Shown: positions 45,274 through 58,010, counted from the stretch's first letter. The stretch is 64,000 bases of DNA from Narthecium ossifragum (GCA_963920575.1 OY986972.1:7762010-7826009), one strand, 5' to 3'. Notes: generated by a model from the letters alone, not told the origin. Program-made: numbers and translations.

Positions 45274-47065
45274 TTGGCCCTAAGTTCACATGGTGCAATT
45301 TTCAAAGGGGTCATTCTAAAGTCCTAGAGAGACTTGACCGGGATGTTTGTAACAGTGGCTGGAGGGACGTTTTTCCATCTACGTTGGTGAAGCATCTGCT
45401 GAGGGTAGGTTCTAACCATGCTCCTTTATTAGGTTATGGGCCGATAGTGTTTCATTTAGAGTAGAGTTGGCAGATGTTAGATGCGTTTAAGGTAGCATTG
45501 GCCAGGGTGTGGAAAGAACATGATGATGGGTCGAGACAATATGCCTTTGTATCCAAGGTGAAAGCAATCAAGCAGTCGGTTAAAAAATGGGATAGGAAGG
45601 CAGCATCCACTGATATCTTCTGGGCTGGGAGAAGAATTGAGGGAAGTCTGCAGCGAATGTATGAGCTTGAAGAGATTGGGTTGTTGACTAATGCAGATGA
45701 TCTCCATTTAGTTGTGCTACTTAAAGAGATGGCAGATGTCCTAACGCAGCAGGAACAGAGGGCTGCCCAAAGGATACGCAGAGTGTGGCTGGATGTAGGG
45801 GACCGGAGTTCATCATTTTTTCACAAATTGGTGAGCTTAAATCAAAGATGAGAATGACCAAGTTGTTTCTGAACAGGAGTTGATTGGGGAGGCCTTTACT
45901 CGCCACTTTTCTGATCTATGGAGAGGTGAAGAGGGTAGTTATATGCCAAATCTTCCAGTCCTACCAACCGTTGATGGGAATATGCACTCATTACTGGATG
46001 GGGATGTTAGTTCAACTAAAATCAAGGAGACAATGTTTGCTATGGGGAAGGGTAAGTGCCCGGGACCATATGGTATTCCGGCAGAATTCTTCATCACCCA
46101 TTGGGATATAGTTGGATCTGACTTTGTGCAATTGGTGCAAAAATTCTTTCGAACCTCTCATTTGCCTCCCGCATGGAATGAAACATTTATTTCCTTCATC
46201 TCTAAATGTCAGTTTCCACGTCGAGTTAAAGACTACCGTCCTATTAGCCTCTGTAATGTAGCCTATAAAGTGATTTCACCCATCTTGGCTAGGAGAATGA
46301 GGCTTGTATTGGAGGAGATGATTGGAATTTAGCAGTAAACTTTGTCCTAGGACGGTGTATACATGATAATTTTGATGCTGCGAAAGAGATCATCCATTCA
46401 ATGAGATTTGCTCTGAAGAAAGGTGGTCTAATGGTCATCAAGGTCGATTTGAAGACAGCGCATGATAAGGTCAAGTGGTACTTTCTTAAGGAGGTTTTCA
46501 AGAAGATGAATTTCCCCAATAGGTGGATAAGTTGGATCATGGCGTGTGTCAAGGGCCCTCGGTCCTCGGCTCTCCTTCATTATAAATGGTCAGGTGCATA
46601 GAAGGGTCAAGTCTTCCTGTGAACTCTGACAAGGAGATCCCATTTCACTATGTTTATTCTTGGTGGTCCAAAAGGTGCCGTCTTGAATGCTGAAGGATCC
46701 TGAATCAGGTTTGGTGAGGTTGAAGTTTAAGCACTCAGGTTTCTTCGTTCCTCACCTACTGTATACAGACGACTACCTCTTCGTGTCGAGTGTCACTTGT
46801 GTAGAAGCTAAGAAGCTCAAGCAGAAACTTTTAGCCTTTAAAGCTCTATCCGGATTAGAGATGAATGCGGTCAAGTCATCTATCTGGTTCTCTAAGGTTG
46901 TGGAGGAGCACCACAGGATTTTAGTATGCAGAATCCTTGGTCTTAAAGAAGCTGAAGGTAATTGGACTTATCTAGGTGTTCCTCTAGGTTCTAAAAAGCT
47001 TAAAGCTACTGACTTTGCTTATCTTATTGATAAGATGGTTGCAATAGTGCTTGGTTGGCGGTGTA
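45274..47065 (+). pseudogene. LINE ORF2 part 1: endonuclease end and reverse transcriptase
   Basis: The end of the AP-endonuclease-like domain reads GPKFTWCNFQRG and SNHAPLL (about 45280-45430). Next come a linker with WLDVGDRSSSFFHK and the reverse transcriptase blocks KGKCPGPYGIPAEFF, KDYRPISLCNVAYKVI, KVDLKTAHDKVKW and the catalytic YTDD at 46762-46773 (usual L1 form [FY]ADD). SGLEMNAVKSSIWFS and YLGVPLGSKK follow. Frame breaks occur near 45470, 45851, 46330, 46600 and 46680. The last codons before the insertion read VLGWR. Confidence 0.85.
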
Positions 47066-49482
47066 TGTGAGGGCCCGTCCCTCCGACCTGGCTTGACCAC
47101 ATGGGTCGAGGGACGTTCTCCTTTTGGTTTGGTTCCGCGTCGGGTACGATCGGGCGATCGTATGGTGGTTTTTAGCCCCAGGGGCATTTTGGTAAATATG
47201 CCCCCTGATGATCAGTTTCACACCCACGTTGCACACACTGCCTTGGATTGATGTATGTGTTTGATTAGAACCTCGCGTTCGATCGGAAGATCGGAGCTCG
47301 ATCGAGAAAGATTGAATTGGACGGCCGAGATCGGTTCAGATCTCTATATATAGCATGTCCCTTTCTCTCTCTTTCCTTTCTCCTTTGCTGTCGTTGTCTC
47401 CTTCTCCCTCTCTCTCTCTTTCTCTCTCTTGCGGCTGACCTAGGGCTTGGAGATGCGAGCTTCGAGGAGCGGATCTTGGCGGTTTGACTGGATGGACGCG
47501 TGGAGGAGCTGCCCTACATGCTCAAGTAGGTGTTTCTACCTCGATCATGTGATCGGGTTCTCCTAGGATAGGTTTCTTGTATTTTCGCTGTAGTAATACT
47601 TGTTAGAATGTTGTGTGGTTCAATGCATGTGTAGTATAGCTTGCCTCTAGTATTCCTATCAGCTGATTTCCGTATTTTATCGGACGATTTCCGTATTATC
47701 GCCGTTTTATCGGTTTTTGGCCATTAAGACCTAGACTTGAGATTTAACCATCAAAATCGTGTTTCATTCGTACCATTAGCCTCACCATCATCTTTTATGC
47801 ATGCTTGCAAAGTTTCATCAACTTTCAACATGATTTGATCATTCAAATCCAAGAAATTGGATTTCCGACATTGTTCTGATGAACTGTGCATTAGGCTCGA
47901 CGGTCGATCTGCGGATCAACCGTCAAGCGTTGATACGCTTATTTTGAGCCCGACGGTCGACCGTCGGATCGACCGTCGCATCGTCCGTCAGGCTCTGTCG
48001 CATTTTGGGCTTCCCAGGGTCGATGCACCGATCGACCGCGGGCTCCCTCTCTTTTCCTTTCCGCCTCACGGTCGACCGTCGGATCGACCGTCGCATCGTC
48101 CGTGAGGCTCTGTCTCGTTTTGGGCTTCCCAGGGTCGATTCACCGATCGACCATGGCCCTTATGCTTTTCCCTCATTTGACCCCACGGTCGACCGTCGGA
48201 TCGACCGTCACATCGACCGTGGGCCACTGAGTTGTGTTTTCTGGTTTCCTTTGATTGGTTTTCATTCATGATAGATATCCAATAATGTTAGGAAGCATAC
48301 ACGTCGTTTTCACTGGGTTTTCGAGGGATTTCTATCGAGATTGAGAATATAACCGTGTACTTATCTTTTTGGCGAATTCACTTGTTGACTCGCATTTAAA
48401 TACTTGGTTGATAGTAGTTTAAATGCTTATTGCTTTCCCTAGCCATTAGCTAACTAAGAGTGTTAGCTAACGAGGTATTGTGGAACCTTAGCCCGTTGTC
48501 GGCGAGTGTCGAGGGCTATTGTATAACTGTTGAACCTATAACTGATGTTGTGACATATAGAGACATCTAGGATAGATGTTTGCATAGGTTCATGCGTTGT
48601 ATGTATTAGAGGCATATCAGGTTAGGCGGGCGATGGGTTGATCGCCGATCCGAAGCTCTCGGGTAGCTCGGATCTAGCCTTAGAACCGCGGCTGGGTAGT
48701 CAGGATTAGGGCGTGATCATTAATTGGAATCTTATGCTATTGAGAATGTATTATAGTTGGCTATGATCTTTGCTTGAGGTTTAGAGGTCGTGTTGTCTTC
48801 CCAAGGCTGAGTGCTAAGGATGGTTGTCGATGTCCCTGACATGGTCCCCAGGCAGTGGTTTCCTGCTGGGTAACGGTGATCCTACTAGTCATGGTTCTTG
48901 TTCCTCCCAGTGTGTTGGTTGATGTTCCAAGTGTGGTCGGTTCAGAAGAGTAGGATCCCGTGGGGAGTCGGTAGGGTTTGTGGAACCCCGTGGCATCCCT
49001 TAGGCTTGAGCGGGAAGACATCACTGTTGTTGTTTTCCTCCCTTTTGTGTGTCGTAGAGTAGAACCCTACTGAGTTTATCGCTCACTCCTACCCGGGCTG
49101 TGTTTGTAGGTGCAGGCGCCAGTTCTTCAGCAGTAGAGCCGGCGGGGTCAGCCTTTGGCGGCACGAGTACTTCTAGAGGCGTCTGAGGTTGCTGCAGGAA
49201 GACCGTTGTATTTTTTGATAGTTTGTATATTATAATCTTTCGAGGTTTTTTGGATTATATGTATAATATCTTTTCCCTTGGAGGAGTTTGATAAGAATTG
49301 TAATCATATGTTTAGACAGTACAACTTGATGTATTTATAATTTGAATTATAGCTTACCTCTGGAATATAAATTGTTTAAGTTTACCCATGTTTTTCGCAA
49401 TGTATCGCGCCAGTTGGAGATGAATAGTGATAGGAACCCTCACGCGCCGTCCTGGATGGGTTTTCTGGGTCGGGGTGTGACA
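47066..49482 (+). mobile_element. Family C solo LTR 5 (2417 bp) nested in LINE
   Basis: It begins TGTGAGGGCCCGTCCC and ends GGTCGGGGTGTGACA. The flanks are GTGTA (47061-47065) and ACGTA (49483-49487), a 5-bp duplication with two transitions. A good TATA box, CTATATATAG, lies at 47344-47353, followed by a CT-rich leader (to about 47435); this supports plus-strand orientation for the family. It is closest to copy 1 in sequence and palindrome type. Confidence 0.88.
47895..48235 (+). repeat. GGTCGACCGTCGGATCGACC cluster in solo LTR 5
   Basis: Palindromes with GGTCGACCGTC arms are embedded in roughly 115-bp tandem units that begin GGGCTTCCCAGGGTCGAT (about 48006 and 48121). Same motif type and place (about 830 bp from the LTR start) as in copy 1. 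Confidence 0.88.
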
Positions 49483-51190
49483 ACGTAAACATATTGCTGA
49501 GTCTGGCAGATTAACTCTTCTGAAGTCTGTGTTACAGGCAATTCCTGCCTTTGTTATGATTACTACATAGGTGCCTATAGGGGTAATACACAAGTTAGAG
49601 AGAATTTGTCGCGACTTCTTATGGAATGGGAGAAAGTCTGGGGTTAGTATTCTAGCCTGGAGGAAAGTGTGTTTGCGGAAGGAGGCAAGAGGAATTGGTG
49701 TGAGGGATCTCCAGACTTGGCGGCGAGCTTTGAAGATGACACGTATGGCTACGTTTGTTGATGGAAGGGAAACGGTTTGCACTTTAGTGGCAAGAGCCAA
49801 GTATAAGTGGCATGGAATACTACCAGCTGTCCGGGGCTTCAAAGCGCCATCAGTTCATTCGAAAATGGCTTTGTGAGGCCGATGAAGAACTACGAATGGG
49901 ACTTATCTGCCGGCCGGGGTTGAAGAGCAAACTGAGTCTTATGAATGATATATGGGCCATGGAGGATTCCTTTGGGCTTAGCCCAACTTTGGTGAGCATT
50001 GATGGTGATATGGAAGCTCTCTTAGTGGGGGATCTGATGGATGAGAGGGGATGGGACCTAAGGAAAGTAAGAGGGGCTTGTCATCCACTGCTTGTGAAGA
50101 GAATTCTTGAAGTCCCTGTGTTGGATGGGGAAGACAAATGTCGGTGGAAGTTCTCACAGTCCGGGGTGGTCACCTCCTCCTCTGCCTATTTTGTGTCGAT
50201 GAAGAAGAAGTCGGTAGATGATGTGGATACTGTGTGGAGTAATGTTTGGAGAATTCTAGTGAGGTCGAGATTGAAGTTTTTCTTTTGGAAGGTTCTCCAT
50301 GGCAAGATCCCGGTTTGTGGTGCTTTGGATGTTTTACGCTGCATCAGAGAGGGAGTGCCCTCGCTGCGGGGCAGCAAGAGAGAAAATTGTGCACGCGCTA
50401 GCGGAATGCGCTGTTGTACAAAGGATGCTGAGGTTGATATTTTCAAAGCAATTGGATGGATGGGCAGGTGTGTACTCTTTGGATGGTTTAATGGAGGTTC
50501 TGCTCAAACCTGGTAGTAGTGACTGGATGAGAAAGAAGAAGGCCTTGATTGGGTATGTGTTGTGGTTAGCCTGGAAGGATAGGAACAGTGGTATTCAGGA
50601 TGGAGGCAGTAAGAGTGCAAGGGCTATTGCGAGGCGCACAATCAGGCTTGCTGAAGAGTTTCTGCATCAAAGGAAGGAGAGACATGAGACTATGTTTGCT
50701 GGTCGGTACTCTGACAGGCCGACGGTGATCCGGGTGGATGCGTCCTCCCAACCATGCATCGCAGCTATTGGGGCGGCAAGGATGGTTGGTGAGGCGATCC
50801 TATGGGTAGAAGGGGAGCGGTGCTAGCGAGCTCTGTTTTGGAAGCAGAGGTCAAGACCGTGTTGATGGATATTAGGTATGCAAAAGCTAGAGGAATGTGT
50901 AATTTTGTGATCGAGTCTGACTGCAGGCACGCAGTGGACGTGCTAAATGGGTATAGGATCTGGACTCCGGGGATAGAGGGGTTGGTTAGGGAGATTTGGC
51001 TCCTAGTCTCGTCCATGGGGTGTATCCTATTTTCGGCAATACCTATGGAGGAGAATATGTATGCCGATGGCATAGCTCGATCCTGTCGTTCCTTCGGGTG
51101 CGGTTTGGTTGGTAACCGAAGGATGGTCGACATGCGCTGGATCAGGTTCTGTAGTTCGCTAGCCTTTTGAGGCTCAACTCATCAAAAAAA
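49483..51190 (+). pseudogene. LINE ORF2 part 2: thumb, zf-RVT and RNase H
   Basis: The frame resumes as HIAESGRLTLLKSVLQAIP. The conserved LERICRDFLWNG and WRKVCLRKEARGIGVRDL follow. The zf-RVT region has FSQSGVVTSSSAYF, WRILVRSRLKFFFWKVLHGKIP and CPRCGAAREKIVHALAEC (50170-50440). The RNase H has VIRVDASSQPCIAAIG, AEVKTVLMDIRYAK, FVIESDC and ENMYADGIAR (50730-51170), then a stop at 51168. Several frame changes (near 49850, 50340 and 50826) break it. Confidence 0.85.
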
Positions 51191-51418
51191 AAATGTTTGT
51201 CCCCTTAATGTCCGTTTTGATACGGCAGTCTTCGGATCTATGCATAGAGACAAAGTTTTTCAGGCATACACCTTGGCTAGAATGGCGTCCTCGGAGGGTT
51301 TGAGCCAGAGGTAGGTCTTTGGTCAGGGATAAGAGGTTTTTGATGATTTTGCTTTACTTTTGTAGCTTTTAATCTCTTGTAACTTGCCTAGCCTTTCAAG
51401 GCTCAACTAATAAAAAAA
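51191..51418 (+). mobile_element. Second LINE 3' end (about 230 bp)
   Basis: It ends with CCTTTCAAGGCTCAACTAAT plus an A-run, closely similar to the end of the preceding LINE (CCTTTTGAGGCTCAACTCAT plus A-run). It is a short 5'-truncated copy of a related LINE lying tail to head with the first. Confidence 0.7.
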
Positions 51419-53436
51419 AGCTTCAGCTTAGATCTTGGATGTGTTGTGACTTTTGTTAAAGAGTGTTAGTGTATCTAGGCTTCTTAATTCTTAGTTTGTC
51501 CCTTTGAGACATTGAATTCTTTTTTTTTTCGTTTTTAGCTGTTTGGGATCAGATGGGGTGTAAGGATCCCCCAAGGGGTGGATTATATGGATCCGGTATT
51601 TGACGGTGGTATTTGTCTTGGGGACGTCTGGTTGAGTCGGATGGTCGATTAAGCAATCCTATAATGTCTGGGTGTGGATCGAGAACATGTCTATATGTAT
51701 GTTAATCATTTTTTATAACACAACACGTTTTAAAGCCGTAATGACGGTGATTTCATTAGAAAACTTCAGGTTAAACGTACTTGTCTTAAAGCGATTCCGG
51801 AATGGATTGTGAGGATCATATAAGGGGTGGATTATGTGGATCCAGCATCTTAAAAGTGTTATGATATCAGAGCCGGTACCCAGCCAGAAATTATGCTAGC
51901 GGCCTAGGGGTGGATTCTGAGGATTCACCAGTAGATTGTAAGGATCTCCCAATGGGGTGGATTGTGTGAATCTGGCATCTTGATGGTGGTATGCGTGGGA
52001 TGGGCGATGGTGAGGGCGTTACAAATGGTATTCAAATCGGTAGCTTTGTATCAGCGGCCTAAGGGGTGGATTATGAGCATCACCTAAGAGGGTGGATTGT
52101 GTGGATCCGATATCTTGAATGTGATATTCGCATTAGGGTGTTTAGCTAAGTCGAATGATCGAATAAGCAATTTCACAAGGATCCACCCCCAAGAGGGTGA
52201 TTGTATGGATCCGACATACCCACGGATGAGTAAAAAATAAATAATATTTTGTGAAAGGGATGATGAGGTTTCACGGGGGCTCAGGAAACCGGTGGAAAAG
52301 GAAACGGTGAAGTACATTGGACTTTCTGAAGCAATCCCGGATACTATCAGACGTGCATATGGATATTTTTTATCCCATGATTGTTGTTCCATCCAGATGG
52401 AATGGTCTTTTTCGTCCCGAGACATCGAGAAAGATAGAGATGTCTTCTTTACGTAGTACAGTTTTTTTTAACCCAAATAATCATTTCCCAAGTTATGGAT
52501 CATTGTCAAAGGATTTCAACATTCAGGCATGATTTCTTTAATCTTATAAAATCCGGATCTTGAACGTCTGATCAATAAGATTATCCGAGCCAAATAAACC
52601 AGATTTTAGTAACCGTGATGACAATAGTGATCCCACTAACCAACAATTCCACAGAAAATAACTGGACTAACATTTGATTTCAAGTATTCAATTAAGTTCT
52701 TCTTTTCTTTTCATGCTCTAGACATAATTGTTAGTGCTATTTAACCTCTTAATTTTCAATTATGTAATATCTTAGTCAATAATATATAGATTAGTTTTAT
52801 TAATAATGGATTTTTTTTTTTTGAGGAGGGTGTGAGAGCAGTGTCCTCTATACACACACTAGTGGCCGTGTCAAATAACATGTAATCACGCACTCTCCCT
52901 ACTCCCACAATAACTACCTACCAATCCCTTTTTTTTTCCCACTAACTCCCTCCTCAGGTGCCATTCCTCCATCTACATAGGCTTTATGTAGGATAATACA
53001 ATCGTTAATTTATAACCATCATGCATGTTATATGTAAAAGAATAAGTGAACCTCCGGTGGCAACTGGCATTTGATACCAACGCAGACAAATTACTGTAAA
53101 CAATTTACTGGCGTTTGTTTGGCCATCAATGATAATGGCATGTGATGATTTGATTATATATATGGTGATCTATTTGTATAAGAAGAGGCTAAGATTTGTG
53201 TAAAAGAAAATCATTTTTACCATGTCAGAGTGTGCAAAATGCATGCACACCAAAGTGACTGTGCATGTTAGCCTTTCTATTTCTCAAAGGAAAACATTTG
53301 TATTGCTAGGCCTAGACATAAGAAACTAAAGCCGTGCATTATGCCATAAATCTTAGTTTTGTAGAGCCCTTCCATTTCCCCAACAAAGAATTCACCAGCA
53401 GCCAAAAGTGGGGCAATTAGGCCAACCAAAAAGAAA
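51419..53436. other. Intergenic stretch with degenerate GGGGTGGATT repeats
   Basis: From about 51550 to 52225 there are at least seven degenerate units of the form AAGGGGTGGATTRTGTGGATC, spaced 50-150 bp apart, followed by unstructured sequence. From 52806 a T-rich stretch, ACTAGTGGCCGTGTCA and a pyrimidine-rich segment resemble 63714-63830. No coding frame is supported. The last 150 bp probably include the 3' UTR of the transporter gene. Confidence 0.55.
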
Positions 53437-55197
53437 TCACTCAAAGGCTCCATTTTCAATCTTCTTAGCTTTATGATCGGCCTCATCCACCATGTATCTC
53501 TTCCAGTACCAGTGCTGCTTCCAGACCCTGTCGGCCATTTCGTCGATGGGCACGTTCTTGGTCTCCGGCAGGATGAAGACGACGAACAACCCCATGATCA
53601 CCACCCACGCCGCGAAGAAGAAGAAGATGGCCGACTTCATGTGGCACATCATGGAGAGGAAGGCCTGGGCGATGACGAAGGTGAAGAGCATGTTGGAGCT
53701 CACGGCGAAGGAGAACCCGGCCGTCCTGGTCTCCAAGGGGAAGATCTCGCTGGGGATCAACCACCCCAGAGGACCCCAGGACCACGCGAACCCGGCCACG
53801 AACAAGCACACCATCACCACCACCCACACCGCCACGCTCGAGTCAAGGGTGTTGGTCATCCCGAGATTCATGCTCAGGATGACTCCAATCGCGCCCTGTA
53901 GAAAATACACATTAGGCATTTAGCTGAAAGAACTCTAATCGCCTAACACAAAAACTAATCGATAGGTGAGGATGAGTTTATATTAATATAATGTTTTGCA
54001 AACCTGTGTGATAAGCATCTGGACGCAAGCTTGAAGGAGCAGCGCTCTCCTCCCAACCTTATCCACCAAAACGATGGAGACGACGGTCGACAGCACGTTG
54101 ACGACACCGGTGATGACTGCGGAGAGCAAGGACGCGTCGTTCTTGAAGCCGATGGTCTGGAAGAGGACCGGGGCGTAGAACATGATGGCGTTGATGCCGG
54201 TGAACTGCTGGAAGATCTGCATGCAGATGGCGATGACCAGCTGTGGCCGGCTCTGTCTCTTCATGAGGTTGTGGAAGGGGTGCTTTACTTGCCGTGCCAT
54301 CTCGCTGGCGTGGACGATCTCCTCGTACTCTAAGCTCACGTTCTCCACTCCCCTTATCTTCTTGAGGGTGGCGAGGCCCTCGTCGAGCTTCTCGCGCTCG
54401 ATGAGGCTGGCCGGGGTCTCGGGGATGAGCAATGACCCGAAGCAGAGGATGAAGGCCGGGACTCCGGCGAGGCCGAGGGAGAGCCTCCAGCCCCATGGGT
54501 GGACGTTGGAGCTGAGGTAATTCACCATGTTGGCTAGGAAGATTCCAATGGTGATGTTCAGCTGGAAGAGGATGTTGAGAGCTCCTCGGATCCGGACCGG
54601 GGCGATCTCAGACAAGAAGAGAGGCACTGCCTGGTTGGCGAATCCGACGCCGACGCCGAGGAGGAGCCTGCCTATGATCAGCATCACTATGTTCACGGCG
54701 GCAGCGTTGAGGACGACGCCGACAAGGAAGAAGGCGGAGGCCGCCTGCATGGTGATCCTCCTGCCGCACCTTGTGCAAATCTTGGAGGCGACGAAGCTCG
54801 ACACGAGAGCAGCGAGATAGAGCGAGGAGGTGAAGAGCTGGAGGTTCTGGTTGTCATATTTGCAGTAGTTGTTCTCCTTGGCATGCTGCTTCTTTATGTA
54901 CACCTGTGGGAAGAACTTCTGCAAGAAGTCGTCCATGGCAGTCACACCTCCTGCAGTTGAAAACATATGACAAGCTTATATTAATATAGTCGAACACGCT
55001 CCCACACTCACAACGAGTCGAACAATATCTAAGATGAAATTGTCTCAAAACTCTAAACCTGATATGCCAATGTCGTAGCCGAACATGAGGCCTCCGGTGG
55101 CCGCGATGATGCCGGAGAGCACCACATAGAAGGTGATCTTCCCTTCAAACTCCTGGCCGCCGCCATCAGACTTGTTGGAGAGCACAATGGCAGGCAT
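53437..55197 (-). CDS. Monosaccharide/H+ symporter (STP/MST family), three exons, complete
   Basis: Plasma-membrane importer of hexoses driven by the proton gradient (major facilitator superfamily, 12 membrane helices). Exons: 55197-55059 (139 bp), 54950-54004 (947 bp) and 53895-53437 (459 bp), giving 514 codons, the usual STP length. Both introns are 108 bp with GT..AG borders, and the first splits the Gly codon of [12 protein letters not shown]. Motifs: [14 protein letters not shown] (helix 1), [20 protein letters not shown], the MFS motif GRR ([11 protein letters not shown]), [26 protein letters not shown] (sugar binding), [30 protein letters not shown] and [11 protein letters not shown]. 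The start is the first ATG, matching the family N-terminus MPAIVL. Exons are GC-rich against AT-rich flanks. Which STP it is, and its exact sugar, cannot be told. A tandem paralogue lies at 61784. Confidence 0.95.
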
Positions 55198-55330
55198 CTT
55201 GTCTTTCCCTTATTGCGAAATCACCTACAATCTATATCTGCCCGCCCTCTCCCAAGCCAAAAGAATATGCAGGAAAGGAGATAGAAATAGAAAGTAGGAT
55301 CGCTTGAGAGGTCCGGGGGGGAGGGGACTC

Positions 55331-55340
55331 GTATTTATAG
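55331..55340 (-). promoter_or_regulatory. TATA box of the transporter gene
   Basis: CTATAAATAC on the minus strand, about 135 bp upstream of the ATG. This would place transcription start roughly 100 bp before the coding sequence. Confidence 0.65.
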
Positions 55341-56152
55341 AGGGACTTATGTGACACGTACAGCTTAGAAAGCGGAAGAAACTGATCACACAGCCTAATT
55401 ATACATGAGTGGTAGTAAGAGATTGATAAGGTCATAGGCTTTTCTTGGCATGTTTAGACGAGGATATATAGGATCCAATAATTTAACTGTACTAATAAAA
55501 GTTTATCCGTTGGAATTATCCACACCCACACAGTTTGCCATCTAAAGAGGGGATTCATTGTTGGCCAACCAGCAAATCCAGCACTAATATTAGGAGAATG
55601 ATAAGAAATTATTAAGATTGAGCCTTTGACCTAGCTAGGCTTAAGTGGATCCTAACTACCATCTCAATATAGTGTCTTATTAAGGTTGTCTAGAGATTGG
55701 GCCTCCTGTGCAAGGTATGGGGTGGTTAACACATGTATGCATGGTTATTTGGTTAAGCACCTTCCCTGTGAACCGTTGAAGACGTTTAACAGTTGTAAGG
55801 GCGTTTATCCGTCGGAAGCCGTAGTCAATGGTCATTTCTCATTAGCTTCCTTTGCAAAAGGCCCGGCCCTGTCATCAAATTTCTTTTTAACAAATTCAAG
55901 TAACATAAATTATTTAACTCACTCAAGAAACAACAAAGAAGACCAAATTTCGCTTCGTTGATTGAGTCATAGTCATTGAATTGAGATTCAATATATATAT
56001 ATATATAGCCTATACGGCTATACCAATGTTTTTTCCGCATGTGTTTATACAATAATGCTGGTGTAGATGGTCTATATCAGCAATCATAAAAACCGACTGC
56101 GGCTGCCTAGACAAGTTCGTCACCAGCATTTGAATCCAACTCTGGTGTTGAT

Positions 56153-56199
<47 letters not shown>

Positions 56200-56294
56200 G
56201 TGTGTGTGTGTGACGGTGTTTCTTCAACGCGTCGCATATGTAGAGGGAATCAACTACACATATATTGCACCAATGGCAATCCATATAACATAAG
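55341..56294. other. Upstream intergenic region of the transporter gene
   Basis: No gene is recognised in this promoter-side region, which includes the microsatellite at 56155-56212. A short AT run (TATATATATATA near 55989) and small frames are present but carry no domain. Confidence 0.6.
56155..56212. repeat. (AT)n(TG)n compound microsatellite
   Basis: About 43 bases of alternating A and T (56155-56197) followed by a run of about seven TG (56199-56212). Confidence 0.95.
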
Positions 56295-56567
56295 TAGGGG
56301 TGTTCAAAAAGCCCAAATGACTCGGCCCGATACGGATCTAACTCGGCCCGTCAAGGCCGTAGCCCGGTCCGGCTCGAGTGTTGGCCCTGTTGGATTCGGA
56401 TTCAGGGGCGGACCAGGGCCCCTTGGTCAAAAACCATGTTCGGGTTCAAAGAAAGCCTCTAAAGATTTACCCGGGCCATACCGGACCGAGCCGGGCCGGT
56501 TGGAGACCAAATCTCCACCTTCCATATGGCCCCATTGTCTGTCTCTCTCTTTCTCTCCTCCCAGCTT

Positions 56568-58010
56568 TACATTTGTTAACCCGAGAGTATTTGTAGTTAA
56601 TAGTTTGTTAGTTGATTTCAGGTTTAATGAAGATTCAAGTTAGAAATTTCTTGATTAAGGCTAATATGTTGAAATTACGTCGCTTCGCTGTCAGATTGAA
56701 AAGAATTCACCAAATTCTCCAGATAAATTATAAATTCCTGAAATTTGCAGGACTTCTATAAGACGTCAAGACGAACAACTTTCATGTTGGACACTTTGTG
56801 AGATTCCTGACATATTAATAACATGTTTGAATACTATGAAGATAAATAAATGCTGGGAAACTGGTCCGTTGACGTTCAGGAGAATATTCACCAAATATTC
56901 CATATAAATCCGAATATTATAGAATATTCGGGATCAGACAGAAGCCTTCCTAATAGACATCTTTTGTGTTGGACTTGTTTTCCAATTCTGGCTTGATTGA
57001 ACCTCTGGCTTGATTGGACCTCTCGCAATTGATTGGACCCAGTTGCGACCGGAATAGACTGCCAGGAATTAATACAGGGAATCCGAGTTGTAATAGGAGT
57101 CCAACTTAGCCATAACCCTAATTCCGGGAATACACCTATAAGAAGGTGTTTGCTGGCCGAAAATTGGAGGTCTCCATAGAGAGAAAAGAGAGAATTAGGG
57201 TTTGAAGATTTTCTGGAGAAGACGGAGCCGCGACGTGAATCTCAATCATTCTTCATCGAATCAATGGCTTCTATCACAAAGATGAGTGGCTAACTTCTGT
57301 ACTTAGGGATTTCATAAAGCTTTAGTGTAGCTTCTTTGTATTTTCTAGTTTGATACTTGTATTCTTTTTCTGGACATGATCTCATAGATATGTTTTTAAT
57401 GGTAATAGAGTTGAGGGAGCAGAATTCCTTGACGTATATTGAGGCCTACCTTATTTCGATGATTGGTGGTAGAGATCTATAAAATAGTTTTCATGTGGTT
57501 TTGTGAATAACTGATGAGATATTTTATGCTTAGTGACGATAGGTTTTGCTAAGGTTACCCCAAAGACAATCTATGCTAATCAAAGATAAAATATGCCTTT
57601 GAAAAACACTTACCTTCTTTTAGGGATTCATGTAAGCTTAAGAAGCTATGAATCTATAATGTCTAGATAAGAAAACAAGAGGATAATTAGAGAATACAGG
57701 AAGTGAAACTAAAGTGGATTGAGTAATTCCTACGTTTTCTCTCATTAATATATTTCAATCTTTTTACATTGCTTTCTTAATTAGTTTTAATTAATAAGTT
57801 TCGAAAACCCAAAACAATCATTTTCGCTTTAGGTTTAGAGTTCCGAGATTTATTTCTGGTTTCTTCTTCGTAATCAAAGTTTTCCATGTGGTTCGATCCC
57901 GTATTTCATAACCATGCTACCCCATAGTTTAGTATTTTAAATAAGGGTTTATAAATTCTATTTTTGATTGAGTTTGCATTTGAGTTAACGACACGTTTGC
58001 AAAGCGATCA
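56568..58010 (+). mobile_element. Family B solo LTR (1443 bp, 5' end truncated)
   Basis: It joins the family B LTR at the block corresponding to GAGAGTGTTTGTA and follows it to GCAAAGCGATCA at 58010. A TATA-like CCTATAAGAAGG lies at 57130-57141. The first roughly 50 bp of the LTR are missing. No internal sequence and no target duplication can be shown. Confidence 0.8.

Larger units (their letters stand above)
45274..51190 (+). mobile_element. L1-type LINE with RNase H, 5'-truncated and split by a solo LTR
   Basis: The coding order is C-terminal endonuclease, reverse transcriptase, zf-RVT and RNase H, ending at GGCTCAACTCATC plus an A-run (51181-51192). The 5' end is missing because LTR A abuts at 45273. 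Family C solo LTR 5 (47066-49482) interrupts it within reverse transcriptase. L1 elements copy themselves at a nicked target site; those with a C-terminal RNase H are a known plant subgroup. Many stops and frame changes show it is inactive. Confidence 0.85.

Noticed and set aside
35251..45278. Target duplication for element A (ATGGG left, TTGGC right)
   Set aside because: Only three of five bases match and the flanking sequences are of different kinds; not claimed.
53473..53923. Long plus-strand frames opposite the transporter exons (also 54031-54820 and 61839-62150)
   Set aside because: They are antisense shadows of GC-rich transporter exons; the minus-strand product has all family motifs and proper splice sites.
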